From contig NZ_JANIAA010000038.1 in the NCBI RefSeq assembly GCF_024505145.1, positions 34,903 to 98,902 of the forward strand: a stretch of DNA of 64,000 bases, read 5' to 3'. The position numbers were made by a program, and so were the translations under genes. Positions 44,133 to 51,974 of this stretch are shown piece by piece; position 1 is the stretch's first letter; each line of letters opens with the position of its first letter. This DNA is from Streptomyces rugosispiralis (GTDB lineage Bacteria > Actinomycetota > Actinomycetes > Streptomycetales > Streptomycetaceae). The notes under the pieces are model-generated. The model had not been told where the DNA came from. It saw only the letters and a list, made by a program, of their open reading frames with translations, and ran no database searches.

Positions 44133-44716
44133 TCGACCGGCCTGACCCGCGCCCTCCGGCGCAGTCCACCGCCCGCCCCGAGGAGCTGGCCCGATGCCCG
44201 TTCCCCGACCGGGGCCCACGGCTCCCCGGCCTCGACGCCGAGATCACCGCCGTGCTCACGGAGGAGAGCGCCGCGCTGGACGAGGGCGAGCACCAGCGGT
44301 GGCTGGACATGCTCGATCCCGTCTTCCGCTACGAGATCCCGGTGCCGCTGCTGCGAGAGGACCCCGCGCTGCCCCGGCACAGCCGGTCCGCCGTGCTCTT
44401 CGAGGCCACCAAGCGGGTACTCGAGCTGAAGTTCGGCCGTGTCGGACTGGTCCCGGCGTGGTCGGACCGACCCGCCACCACCACGCGTCATTTCCTGGGG
44501 TCGGTCCGCGTGTTCGACGCACCCGCCCCCGGGGTGGTGCGGGCCGATGCCAACCTCCTGGTCACCAGTAACCGGGGAGTCGAGCACACCGCGCTCGTCA
44601 GCGCCGCGCGCCGGGACCTGCTCCGCGAGCATCACGGGCGCTGGCTGCTGCTGCGCAGGTGTGTCCTGCTAGACGTGGAGGTCGCCACCCATGAACAGCT
44701 ATCCGTCATCTTCTGA
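44129..44716 (+). CDS. Ring-hydroxylating dioxygenase, beta subunit
   Basis: The 195-residue protein matches the cone-shaped beta subunits of aromatic dioxygenases (NTF2/SnoaL fold): WLDMLDPVFRYEIPVPLL near residue 55, VRVFDAPAPGVVRADANLLV, and the C-terminal WLLLRRCVLLDVEV strand. It has no cofactor and shapes the alpha3-beta3 complex. GTG 44129 overlaps the alpha stop, and its own end overlaps the next small gene by 26 bases, showing strict coupling. Confidence 0.85.
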   Translation: MIDRPDPRPPAQSTARPEELARCPFPDRGPRLPGLDAEITAVLTEESAALDEGEHQRWLDMLDPVFRYEIPVPLLREDPALPRHSRSAVLFEATKRVLELKFGRVGLVPAWSDRPATTTRHFLGSVRVFDAPAPGVVRADANLLVTSNRGVEHTALVSAARRDLLREHHGRWLLLRRCVLLDVEVATHEQLSVIF

Positions 44717-44945
44717 AGGCGAACACCAGGAGGATGTCCTGTTGTGCAGGGTCTCGTGCGAGTCGGCATCGGTCGACGTCCTGCTGCACCCGACCGGCAA
44801 CGGCCGGCGACTGCTGCTGGTGTCCGAGCGCACGGGACACCGTGCACTGCTCGACGCCACGGCCCTGGACGCGCTGTGCGCCCTGACTCCCACGGCGGTC
44901 ACCGCCGTGGTGCGCGCCGCCGTGGAGGAGGGGGCGCCCACATGA
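44691..44945 (+). CDS. Orphan 84-residue protein between dioxygenase and Mo-hydroxylase genes
   Basis: The frame starts at ATG 44691 inside the beta-subunit gene and ends in the start codon of the next gene (ATGA at 44942). The product begins with a polar stretch and has two cysteines (LLCRVSC), a strand-rich middle and a helical C-terminus (LDALCALTPTAVTAVVRAAV). It is not a ferredoxin: the cysteine pattern is wrong. Its conserved spacing within a fully overlapping operon argues that it is translated. I do not recognise a family; an assembly factor or small subunit is possible. Confidence 0.55.
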   Translation: MNSYPSSSEGEHQEDVLLCRVSCESASVDVLLHPTGNGRRLLLVSERTGHRALLDATALDALCALTPTAVTAVVRAAVEEGAPT

Positions 44946-45802
44946 CGGCCGTCGCCTTCGACTACACCGCGCCCACCACCGTCGACGAGGCGTTGCGCAC
45001 GCTTCACTCCCCCGGGCTGACAGTGACACCGCTGGCCGGCGGGCAGAGCCTGCTGCCCCTGCTGACCCGCCGTGAGGTGCGCCCGGACCTGGTCGTGGAC
45101 CTGAACGGGATACCCGGCCTGGCGGGGATCGAGGTGTCTCCCCACCGCGTCAGGATAGGCGCGATGACCAGACTGCGCGATCTGGAGCAGCACGCGGAAC
45201 TGGCCACCGCACTGCCCGTGTTGGCCTCCGCCGCCGCCTCGGTGGCCCATCCGCACATCCGCGGGCGTTCCACGCTGGGCGGTTCGTTGTGCCATGCGGC
45301 CCCGGCCGCCGAACTCCCGGCGGTCGCGGTCGCTCTCGGCGCCGACGTGGTGCTGCGGTCGGTACGCGGAGCGCGGTCCGTACCCGCGGCCCGGTTCGCC
45401 ACCGGTGCCGGAGCCACCGTCCGCGCGCCGGACGAGGTGCTGACCGAGGTCGTCTTCCCCCGCGCCGACGGGCTCGCGTACGAGTTCAGCGAGCTGGGCA
45501 CGCGCGGCAGCACCGGGTACCCCGTCGTCGGCGTGTGCCTGGGGCTCCACGTCGCCGACGGTCTCGTCCGGGCCGCACGTGTGGTGGTGGCCGGATGCGG
45601 GCCCGTCCCCGTTCGGCTGCCCGGCGTCGAGGCCGAACTGGCGGACCGCCCCGTCGCCGGACCGCACCGGGGGCTGGTCGCCTCGGTCGCAGCGGAGGTC
45701 GCCCGAGGCCCTGGACCCGAGGACCAGGAGTACCGGACCGAGGCGGCCGGTGTGCTGCTTCTGCGAGCACTCACGGCACGAGCCGCCCGGGAGGGACGAT
45801 GA
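44942..45802 (+). CDS. Molybdenum hydroxylase FAD subunit
   Basis: The 286-residue protein is the medium subunit of the xanthine dehydrogenase/CO dehydrogenase family. The FAD-binding motifs are LAGGQSLLPLLTRRE (near residue 33) and STLGGSLCHAAPAAELP (near 110), followed by the CO-dehydrogenase-flavoprotein C-terminal domain. It passes electrons from the iron-sulfur subunit to an acceptor. It overlaps both neighbours by four bases. Order FAD, FeS, Mo matches CoxM-CoxS-CoxL and many N-heterocycle hydroxylases. Confidence 0.88.
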   Translation: MTAVAFDYTAPTTVDEALRTLHSPGLTVTPLAGGQSLLPLLTRREVRPDLVVDLNGIPGLAGIEVSPHRVRIGAMTRLRDLEQHAELATALPVLASAAASVAHPHIRGRSTLGGSLCHAAPAAELPAVAVALGADVVLRSVRGARSVPAARFATGAGATVRAPDEVLTEVVFPRADGLAYEFSELGTRGSTGYPVVGVCLGLHVADGLVRAARVVVAGCGPVPVRLPGVEAELADRPVAGPHRGLVASVAAEVARGPGPEDQEYRTEAAGVLLLRALTARAAREGR

Positions 45803-46263
45803 GCGTCCGGACAGTCACGGTGCGGGTCAACGGGGTCGTGCGCACCGAAGACGCCTGGGACCACACCACCCTGGCCGAACACCTGCGCACCGGCCTGCGG
45901 CTGACCGGCACACACGTCGGCTGCGGTACCGGCGACTGTGGCGCCTGCGTGGTGCTGCTCGACGGGGAGCCGGTCTGCTCCTGCCTCGTCCTCGCGGTGC
46001 AGGCCGACGGCCGGGAGATCAGCACGGTGGAGGGGGTCGCCGGCGGCGGTGACCTGACGAGGGCTCAACGCGCCCTCATCGAGGAGCACGGCCTCCAGTG
46101 CGGATTCTGCACCCCCGGCTTGGTGGTGCGGATGGCCCACGCCGCCGGCCGCGGCGGGAGCGAAGCGGACGTGCTGGCCGGGCACTTGTGCAGGTGCACC
46201 GGCTACGACGGCATCCGCGCCGCACTGCGCAAGCTCTCCGGCGGTTCGGGGGGCGACCGGTGA
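45799..46263 (+). CDS. Molybdenum hydroxylase [2Fe-2S] subunit
   Basis: The 154-residue small subunit has the plant-type cluster motif CGTGDCGACVVLLDGEPVC (near residues 41-59) and the second, four-helix cluster motif CGFCTPG ... HLCRCTGY (near residues 100-140). Both clusters are complete. ATG 45799 and the stop overlap the FAD and Mo subunit genes. It connects the molybdenum site to FAD. Confidence 0.9.
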   Translation: MSVRTVTVRVNGVVRTEDAWDHTTLAEHLRTGLRLTGTHVGCGTGDCGACVVLLDGEPVCSCLVLAVQADGREISTVEGVAGGGDLTRAQRALIEEHGLQCGFCTPGLVVRMAHAAGRGGSEADVLAGHLCRCTGYDGIRAALRKLSGGSGGDR

Positions 46264-48644
46264 GCGGGGCGCACCAGCACATCGGGAGGCCCGTTCCGCC
46301 TCGCCACCACGACCGGTTGGTGCGCGGGCACGGCCGCTTCCTCGCCGACCTGCGCGCGGCGGGAGTGCTGTACGCGACGCTCGTGCGAAGCCCGCTCGCA
46401 CACGCTCGGATCGTCGGCTTCGACGCCTCCGCCGCCAGGAGCGACCCACGCTGCGCACTCGTGCTGGGCCCCGACGACCTCGCCGAGCGCACGGCGCCGA
46501 TCCCGACCGCCTGGCGGTTGCCCGGTCAGCCGGAGGACCGCATTCCCATCGCCGCGCACACCGCTCGCTACGCCGGGCAGCCGCTGGGCATCGTGGTCGC
46601 GGACACCCCGACCGCGGCCGAGGACCTCGCCGAAGCCGTACGGCTCGACCTCGATCCCCTGCCCCCGGCAGCCACCCTCGCCGATGCGCTGGCCGAGCAC
46701 GCTCCGCCCATCGTGCCGGGTGCCGCGGGCAACGAGGCCGGGAGCATTCGCCTCGGCTCTCCCGAGGAGGACGTCGCCGCGGCTTTCGCGCGAGCGGAAC
46801 TGGTCGTGGAACGAGAGTTCACCCTGCCGAGGGTGAACCCCTCCCCCCTGGAGCCGCGCGGTGTGCTGGCCGAGTACGACCCGGGCACCGGACTGCTCAC
46901 CGTGCACGCCGGCAGCCAGTCCCCGCACTCCATGCGTCAAGACCTCTGCGCCGTGCTGGGAATGCGCGCGGACCGGGTGCGCGTCATCGCGCCGGACATA
47001 GGCGGGTCGTTCGGCAGCAAGGTCGTGCTCTACCCGGACGAGGCGATGGTGTGCGCGGCCGCGGTCGCCCTGGGCGCCGCGGTGCGCTGGGTGGAGTCGC
47101 GCGCGGAGAACTTCGACGGCGCCTACCAGGGGCGGGGCCAGCGGACCACCGCTCGCCTGGCCGTCGGCCACGAGGGCCGGTTCCTGGCGTTCGACGCGCA
47201 CATCCTCGCGGACCTGGGCGCATACGCGACCCAGGCGGGCAGCGGACCGCATCAGGTGACCGCCCTGACCCTCCAGGGTCCGTACCACGTGGACGCCGCC
47301 GCGGCCACCGTCACCGGGGTGTACACCACCCGCGTCCCCACCGGCGCCTACCGCGGGTACGGCATGCAGGAAGCGGCGTTCATCCGTGAGCGGCTCATCG
47401 AGGAAGCGGCCCGTGAACTCGACGTTCCGGCATTGGAGTTGAGGCTGCGGAACCTGATCCGACCCGAGGAGCTGCCGCACACCACGCACACCGGACTCAC
47501 CTACGACAGCGGCGACTACGGTGCCGCACTGCGCCGTGCCGCCACCCTGGCCGAGCGCCCACCCCCCTCGGACCCGCCGTGGGTGCGCCGGGGCACCGCC
47601 GTCGTGGCCGCGGTGGAGATCACCGCGTTCGCGCCCTCCGCTCTGCTCGAAACGTTCGGGATCGCGTGGAGCGGCTGGGAGGGAGTGCGGCTGCGGATCA
47701 ACCACGACGGGACCGTCACCGCCTACTCCGGGGTGATCGCGGTCGGCCAGGGCATCGAGACCAGCCTGGCCCAGATCGCGGCCGAAGGGCTGGGCGTACC
47801 CCTGGACTGGGTGCGGGTCGAACTCGGGGACACCGACACCGCCCCGCACTCCGACCTCTCCGCCCAGGCCAGCCGGGCGCTGACGCTCGCGGGCGGCGCA
47901 CTGCTCATCGCCGCTCGGCGGCTCGCCGACCGGATGAGAACGCTGGCCGCCGGGTTCCTGGGCACCGATCCCGACCGGGTGACCCAGCGGATCGGCTCCC
48001 GTGCCGACCCGTCGTCCCCGGACGCGGCCTTTCACGGCACCGACGGCGCGAGGATCACCTGGCGCGAGGTCGCCCATCGCGGCTACCGGGGATGGGGGAA
48101 CAGGAAGGACACCGACCGGATACGGCTGGAGGAGGCGGTGGACTTCGACCCGCCGCAGATCACCTTCGCACACGGCGCGCACGCCGCCGAGGTCACGGTC
48201 GATGTCGGCACCGGACGCGTCACGGTGACCGGCTACTGGGCCGTTCACGACAGCGGCGTGCTGGTCAACCCGCTGATCGCGCACGGGCAGATCGCCGGGG
48301 GAATCGCCCAGGGGCTGGGACAGGCGCTGAGCGAGGAGGCCAGGGCCGACGCCGAGGGTGTCCCCGTCACCCGGTCGTTCCGCGAGTACGCCGTCCCCGC
48401 GGCCCAGGACGTTCCCGAAGACCTCGTCATCGAGCACACCTGCACTCCCAGCACGGCGATTCCCGGGGGGTTCAAGGGTCTCGGCGAGGGCGGCACCCTC
48501 CTGCCGCCCGCGGCGGTCACCTGTGCGGTGGCCGCCGCGGTTCCCGAGATCGCGCACACCCTCACCTCGCTCCCCCTGACTCCGTCGCGCGTCCGTGCGG
48601 CGCTCCGAGCAGCGGGCATCACGGCGGAAGGCGGCCTCCGATGA
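46260..48644 (+). CDS. Molybdenum hydroxylase large (Mo-pterin) subunit
   Basis: The 794-residue protein has the molybdopterin cytosine dinucleotide-binding blocks of the family: GGSFGSK near residue 245, GAYRGYGMQEAAF near 362, GQGIETSLAQIAAEGL near 498 and the catalytic Glu in FKGLGEGG near residue 745. The AYRCSF active-site loop of CO dehydrogenase is replaced by AYRGYG, so it should hydroxylate an aldehyde or an electron-poor aromatic/N-heterocyclic ring with water. GTG 46260 overlaps the small-subunit stop. No XdhC/CoxF-type maturation gene is present. Substrate unknown. Confidence 0.88.
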   Translation: MSGAHQHIGRPVPPRHHDRLVRGHGRFLADLRAAGVLYATLVRSPLAHARIVGFDASAARSDPRCALVLGPDDLAERTAPIPTAWRLPGQPEDRIPIAAHTARYAGQPLGIVVADTPTAAEDLAEAVRLDLDPLPPAATLADALAEHAPPIVPGAAGNEAGSIRLGSPEEDVAAAFARAELVVEREFTLPRVNPSPLEPRGVLAEYDPGTGLLTVHAGSQSPHSMRQDLCAVLGMRADRVRVIAPDIGGSFGSKVVLYPDEAMVCAAAVALGAAVRWVESRAENFDGAYQGRGQRTTARLAVGHEGRFLAFDAHILADLGAYATQAGSGPHQVTALTLQGPYHVDAAAATVTGVYTTRVPTGAYRGYGMQEAAFIRERLIEEAARELDVPALELRLRNLIRPEELPHTTHTGLTYDSGDYGAALRRAATLAERPPPSDPPWVRRGTAVVAAVEITAFAPSALLETFGIAWSGWEGVRLRINHDGTVTAYSGVIAVGQGIETSLAQIAAEGLGVPLDWVRVELGDTDTAPHSDLSAQASRALTLAGGALLIAARRLADRMRTLAAGFLGTDPDRVTQRIGSRADPSSPDAAFHGTDGARITWREVAHRGYRGWGNRKDTDRIRLEEAVDFDPPQITFAHGAHAAEVTVDVGTGRVTVTGYWAVHDSGVLVNPLIAHGQIAGGIAQGLGQALSEEARADAEGVPVTRSFREYAVPAAQDVPEDLVIEHTCTPSTAIPGGFKGLGEGGTLLPPAAVTCAVAAAVPEIAHTLTSLPLTPSRVRAALRAAGITAEGGLR

Positions 48645-50227
48645 CACTCTCCGGCGAGACGACGACAGTGCGCGAGGCGGTGTTCGACCTGCTGCGCGCG
48701 GAGGGCATGACCACCGTTTTCGGCAACCCCGGGTCGCTGGAACTGCCCATGCTGCGCGACTTCCCCGACGACTTCCGGTACGTGCTGGGCCTGCAGGAGT
48801 CGGTGGTGGTGGCGATGGCCGACGGGTACGCGCAGGCCACCCACCGCCCCGTGCTGGTCAACCTGCACTCGGCAGCCGGGGTGGGGCACGCGATGGGCGC
48901 GCTGTTCACCGCGCGCCGCAACCGGACGCCGCTGGTGGTCGTCGCCGGCCAGCAGGCGCGCTCCCTGCTGGAGGGCCACCCGTATCTGTTGTCGGAGGAC
49001 CCGGCCACGCTGCCCCGCCCGTACGTCAAGCTCAGTCGCGAGCCCGCCCGCGCCCAGGACGTGCCGTCGGCCATCTCCCGCGCCCGGCACCTCGCGACCG
49101 CTCCGCCCGCGGGGCCGGTGCTCGTGTCCGTCCCGAGGGATGACTGGGACCAGCCCGCCGAACCCCCCGTCACGGCCAGGCTGACGAGCACCACCGTGGC
49201 CGCGGACCCCGGCCTGCTCGCCCGCGTCGGCCAGGCGCTGGCGCTCGCGGAGTCGCCCGTCCTGATCGCGGGGGCCGGGGTCGACCGCGAGATGGCCGTG
49301 CCCGACCTGGTGACGCTGGCCGAGGCACACCAGGCGCCGGTCTGGGCGGAACCGATGTCCCACCGCTGCGCCTTCCCCGAACTTCACCCGCTGTTCGCCG
49401 GCTTCCTGCCGCCGGTGCGCGAGGACATCGTGCGTGCGCTGACGGGAAACGACCTCGTGCTGTCGGTGGGTGCGCCGGTGTTCACGTACCACGTTCCGGG
49501 AACCGGCCCGCATCTCCCGCCCGGGACCGACCTCTATCTGCTCACCGACGACCCCGAGCAGGCGTCCTGGTGCCCGAGCGGTACCGCTGTCATCACCGGG
49601 CTGGCGCCCGCCCTGCGGATGCTCGGCGCCCACCCGCCAAGGAGGCCGCGCACCCCGCCGCCCGCCCGGCAGCCCCCGAAACCGCCCACGCCCTGCGCCG
49701 ACCGGATCTCCCAGGCGCACTTGGTGCACGCCCTTGCCGAAGCACGGCCTGCGGGGTGCGTCCTGGTGGAGGAGGCTCCGGGAACCCGGCCGGTGATGTG
49801 CGAGTACCTGCCCAATCCGGGGCCCGAAACCTTCTACACGACCGCGAGCGGCGCGCTGGGACACGGACTTCCCGCGGCGGTCGGCATGGCGCTGGGGCGG
49901 CCGGGAGCCCGAGTGGTCGCCGTGGTGGGCGACGGCTCCGCCATGTACGCCATCCAGGCGCTGTGGTCGGCGGCCCGGCTTCGTCTCCCGATCGCCGTCA
50001 TCGTGGTGAACAACCGCCGTTACGCCACCGTGGAGGGGTTCGCCGAACGATTGGGCATGGGAAAACCGGTGGGCACGACGCTCGACGGGCTGGATTTCGC
50101 CGCACTCGCCACCGCCCAGGGCTGCGTGGGAAAAAGGGTCGTCGATCCGGCCGAACTGGTGTCCGCGCTGAGGGCCGCGCTCACCGCCACCGGCCCGTAC
50201 GTGCTCGAGGTGGTGGTGGACGGGTGA
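48641..50227 (+). CDS. Benzoylformate-decarboxylase-like ThDP enzyme
   Basis: The 528-residue protein aligns over its whole length with Pseudomonas benzoylformate decarboxylase. Catalytic residues are kept: Ser32 (FGNPGSLELP), Glu53 (LQES), His76 (NLHSAAG) and a His near residue 284 (FTYHVPG), matching Ser26, Glu47, His70 and His281. The ThDP/Mg motif is GDGSAMYAIQALWSAARL to VVNN. The reaction would be aryl-glyoxylate to aryl aldehyde plus CO2. ATG 48641 overlaps the Mo-subunit stop. With the ALDH it could deliver an aryl acid to the NRPS. It ends eight bases from the convergent SDR gene. Confidence 0.87.
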   Translation: MTLSGETTTVREAVFDLLRAEGMTTVFGNPGSLELPMLRDFPDDFRYVLGLQESVVVAMADGYAQATHRPVLVNLHSAAGVGHAMGALFTARRNRTPLVVVAGQQARSLLEGHPYLLSEDPATLPRPYVKLSREPARAQDVPSAISRARHLATAPPAGPVLVSVPRDDWDQPAEPPVTARLTSTTVAADPGLLARVGQALALAESPVLIAGAGVDREMAVPDLVTLAEAHQAPVWAEPMSHRCAFPELHPLFAGFLPPVREDIVRALTGNDLVLSVGAPVFTYHVPGTGPHLPPGTDLYLLTDDPEQASWCPSGTAVITGLAPALRMLGAHPPRRPRTPPPARQPPKPPTPCADRISQAHLVHALAEARPAGCVLVEEAPGTRPVMCEYLPNPGPETFYTTASGALGHGLPAAVGMALGRPGARVVAVVGDGSAMYAIQALWSAARLRLPIAVIVVNNRRYATVEGFAERLGMGKPVGTTLDGLDFAALATAQGCVGKRVVDPAELVSALRAALTATGPYVLEVVVDG

Positions 50228-50235
50228 GCCACGCC

Positions 50236-51012
50236 CTACCGCACGGTCAGGCCACCATCGGGCCGCAGCACCTCACCGGTCATGCCCTCTGCCGCGGGGG
50301 ACGCCAGGAACCGGTACAGGGGGGCGACCTGCTCGGCGCGCAGGACCACGCCCAGCGGGTTGAACGCCCGCACCGTCGCCGTGATCTCGTCGGCACCGGC
50401 GAAGACCCGCAGACCGTCCATCGTGCGCAGTCCGGTCACGATCCCACCCGGGGCCACGGCGTTGACCCGGACCGCGGGCGCGAGGTCGGCGGCCAGGTGG
50501 CGCACCACCCCCAGCGCCGCGTGCTTGGCGGCGGCGTACGCGATGCCCGCGCCGTTGCCGCGCACGAGGTAGGACGCGTCGGACAGGGTGAAGACCATCG
50601 AGCCCTTGCTGTCGGCGAGGGCCCTGACAGCCGCCCGTGCCCCGAGCAGGTAGCCGACGACGTCCACATCGAGCAGATACCGGGTCACTTCGGCCAGTTC
50701 GGCGCCGCCCGCGTCGCGTATCCCGATCCCGCCGTCGTGGACCCCCGCGTTGCCGACGAACAGGTCCAGCCCGCCGAAGCGGGACAACGCGACGTCCACC
50801 ACCCCGTCGTTGGCATCGGGGTCACGTACGTCGCCGACCACCCACCGCACCCGGTCCGAGTCCCCGTCCGCGGGAGCGTCGCGGTCGAGCACGGCGACCC
50901 GATAGCCGTGTGCGGCCAGGTCGGCCACGACGGCGCGACCGATTCCCGAGGCGCCGCCCGTCACCACGGCAACCGGCTCCCGCTCCACCCGCCGACCGTC
51001 TTCGCGTCCCAT
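50236..51012 (-). CDS. cis-Dihydrodiol dehydrogenase-like SDR
   Basis: The 258-residue SDR has VTGGASGIGRAV, GGLDLFVGNAGVHDG, AYAAAKHAALGVVRHLA and VRVNAVAPGGIVTGLR, the pattern of BphB/HcaB-type cis-2,3-dihydrodiol dehydrogenases that turn Rieske dioxygenase products into catechols with NAD. An AYAAAKH Tyr-Lys pair is present. ATG 51012 follows GGAGGAG and fits the family better than the upstream in-frame starts. It follows the extradiol dioxygenase gene by 47 bases on the same strand and converges on the decarboxylase. Confidence 0.8.
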   Translation of the reverse strand: MGREDGRRVEREPVAVVTGGASGIGRAVVADLAAHGYRVAVLDRDAPADGDSDRVRWVVGDVRDPDANDGVVDVALSRFGGLDLFVGNAGVHDGGIGIRDAGGAELAEVTRYLLDVDVVGYLLGARAAVRALADSKGSMVFTLSDASYLVRGNGAGIAYAAAKHAALGVVRHLAADLAPAVRVNAVAPGGIVTGLRTMDGLRVFAGADEITATVRAFNPLGVVLRAEQVAPLYRFLASPAAEGMTGEVLRPDGGLTVR

Positions 51013-51059
51013 GCGGCTGTCTCCTCCCATCTGCCGCGTCCCCTCACTCCTCGTCCAGG

Positions 51060-51974
51060 TCACGCCGGCGGCGGCTGCCACAGCCCCGTGTCCGGGCAGC
51101 CCAGGAGGCTCGCCGACACCGCGTCGTCGCGCGCCGACGCCACCCCCCAGGTGTCACTCGTCTGCGCGTTGCCCGGGTAGACGCGGGGAGTCCACTCGTG
51201 GTCGGGATCGATCCGCAGCATTCCCGTGGTGTATTCGGCGACGAATCTCGATGCGGGCTCCTGGAAATATGTGAAAGTGTTCGCCCCGACACCGTGCCGG
51301 CCCGGCCCCCACAGCGGAGTGTAACCTTTCCTGACCATGGCACCGGTTGCCCGCATGAATTCATCGATCCCGCGTAATTCGAAGGCGATGTGGTTGAGCG
51401 AAGTATGCGGTGCCCGGGTGAACGCGAGCATGTGGTGGGCCGTACCGGAACGGAGGAATACCATGATGTCCTCCACCCAGTCGCTCACCTTGAGGTCGAA
51501 AACCGATTGATAGAAGGCCAGTGCGGTCGGCAGATCCGAGGTGTTGAGCACCACATGGCTGATCCCGGTCGGTCTGCCCTCACCCGGTTCGACGGGCCGG
51601 AACGCCCGCACGTCCAGCCGGGACGACACCTCGACCGTGCGTCCCTCGCAGTCAAGGAACCGGAACCGGTAACCGCCACCCGCATCGTCGCAGGTGGCGG
51701 GCTCGCTGACGAGGCGGCCGAGCGGGTGTGCCACCACTCGCCCGGCGATCGCGTCCACGTCCGCGTCGGTGGCCGCGGCCAGACACAGCAGGTCGACCCG
51801 GGGCTTGGCGGTGGCCCGTAAGCGCAGCACCTGGTTCTCCTGGCACCCGGCTCCGAGGAACACCCGGTCCGAGTCCGTATCGACGAGGTCCAATTGCCAG
51901 TGCTTCTGGAAGAATTCGCGCGCGGCGGCGAGGTCGGGTACACCGAGCGCCACACTCCGGACATGGGTAATCAA
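51060..51974 (-). CDS. Extradiol ring-cleavage dioxygenase (VOC fold) with TTA codon
   Basis: The 304-residue protein is a two-domain type I extradiol dioxygenase like 2,3-dihydroxybiphenyl 1,2-dioxygenase. The second domain has the metal triad: His in GISHVVLN (near 140), His in TSLNHIAFEL (near 195) and Glu in RFVAEYTTGM (near 247), with Tyr of EYTTG. It would open a catechol next to its hydroxyls. TTG 51974 follows GGGAG by nine bases. Codon 52 is TTA (51821-51819). It heads a two-gene unit with the dihydrodiol dehydrogenase. In biosynthesis, extradiol cleavage followed by ring closure with ammonia can give picolinate-like rings; this is only one option. Confidence 0.83.
   Translation of the reverse strand: MITHVRSVALGVPDLAAAREFFQKHWQLDLVDTDSDRVFLGAGCQENQVLRLRATAKPRVDLLCLAAATDADVDAIAGRVVAHPLGRLVSEPATCDDAGGGYRFRFLDCEGRTVEVSSRLDVRAFRPVEPGEGRPTGISHVVLNTSDLPTALAFYQSVFDLKVSDWVEDIMVFLRSGTAHHMLAFTRAPHTSLNHIAFELRGIDEFMRATGAMVRKGYTPLWGPGRHGVGANTFTYFQEPASRFVAEYTTGMLRIDPDHEWTPRVYPGNAQTSDTWGVASARDDAVSASLLGCPDTGLWQPPPA

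Noticed and set aside
46203..48647. 814-codon open frame opposite the Mo large subunit
   Set aside because: Low-complexity Gly/Arg product with no motif. The plus strand carries the full cofactor motifs.
48641..50227. Acetolactate synthase or oxalyl-CoA decarboxylase identity for the ThDP enzyme
   Set aside because: Full-length similarity and the active-site Ser and His residues match benzoylformate decarboxylase specifically.
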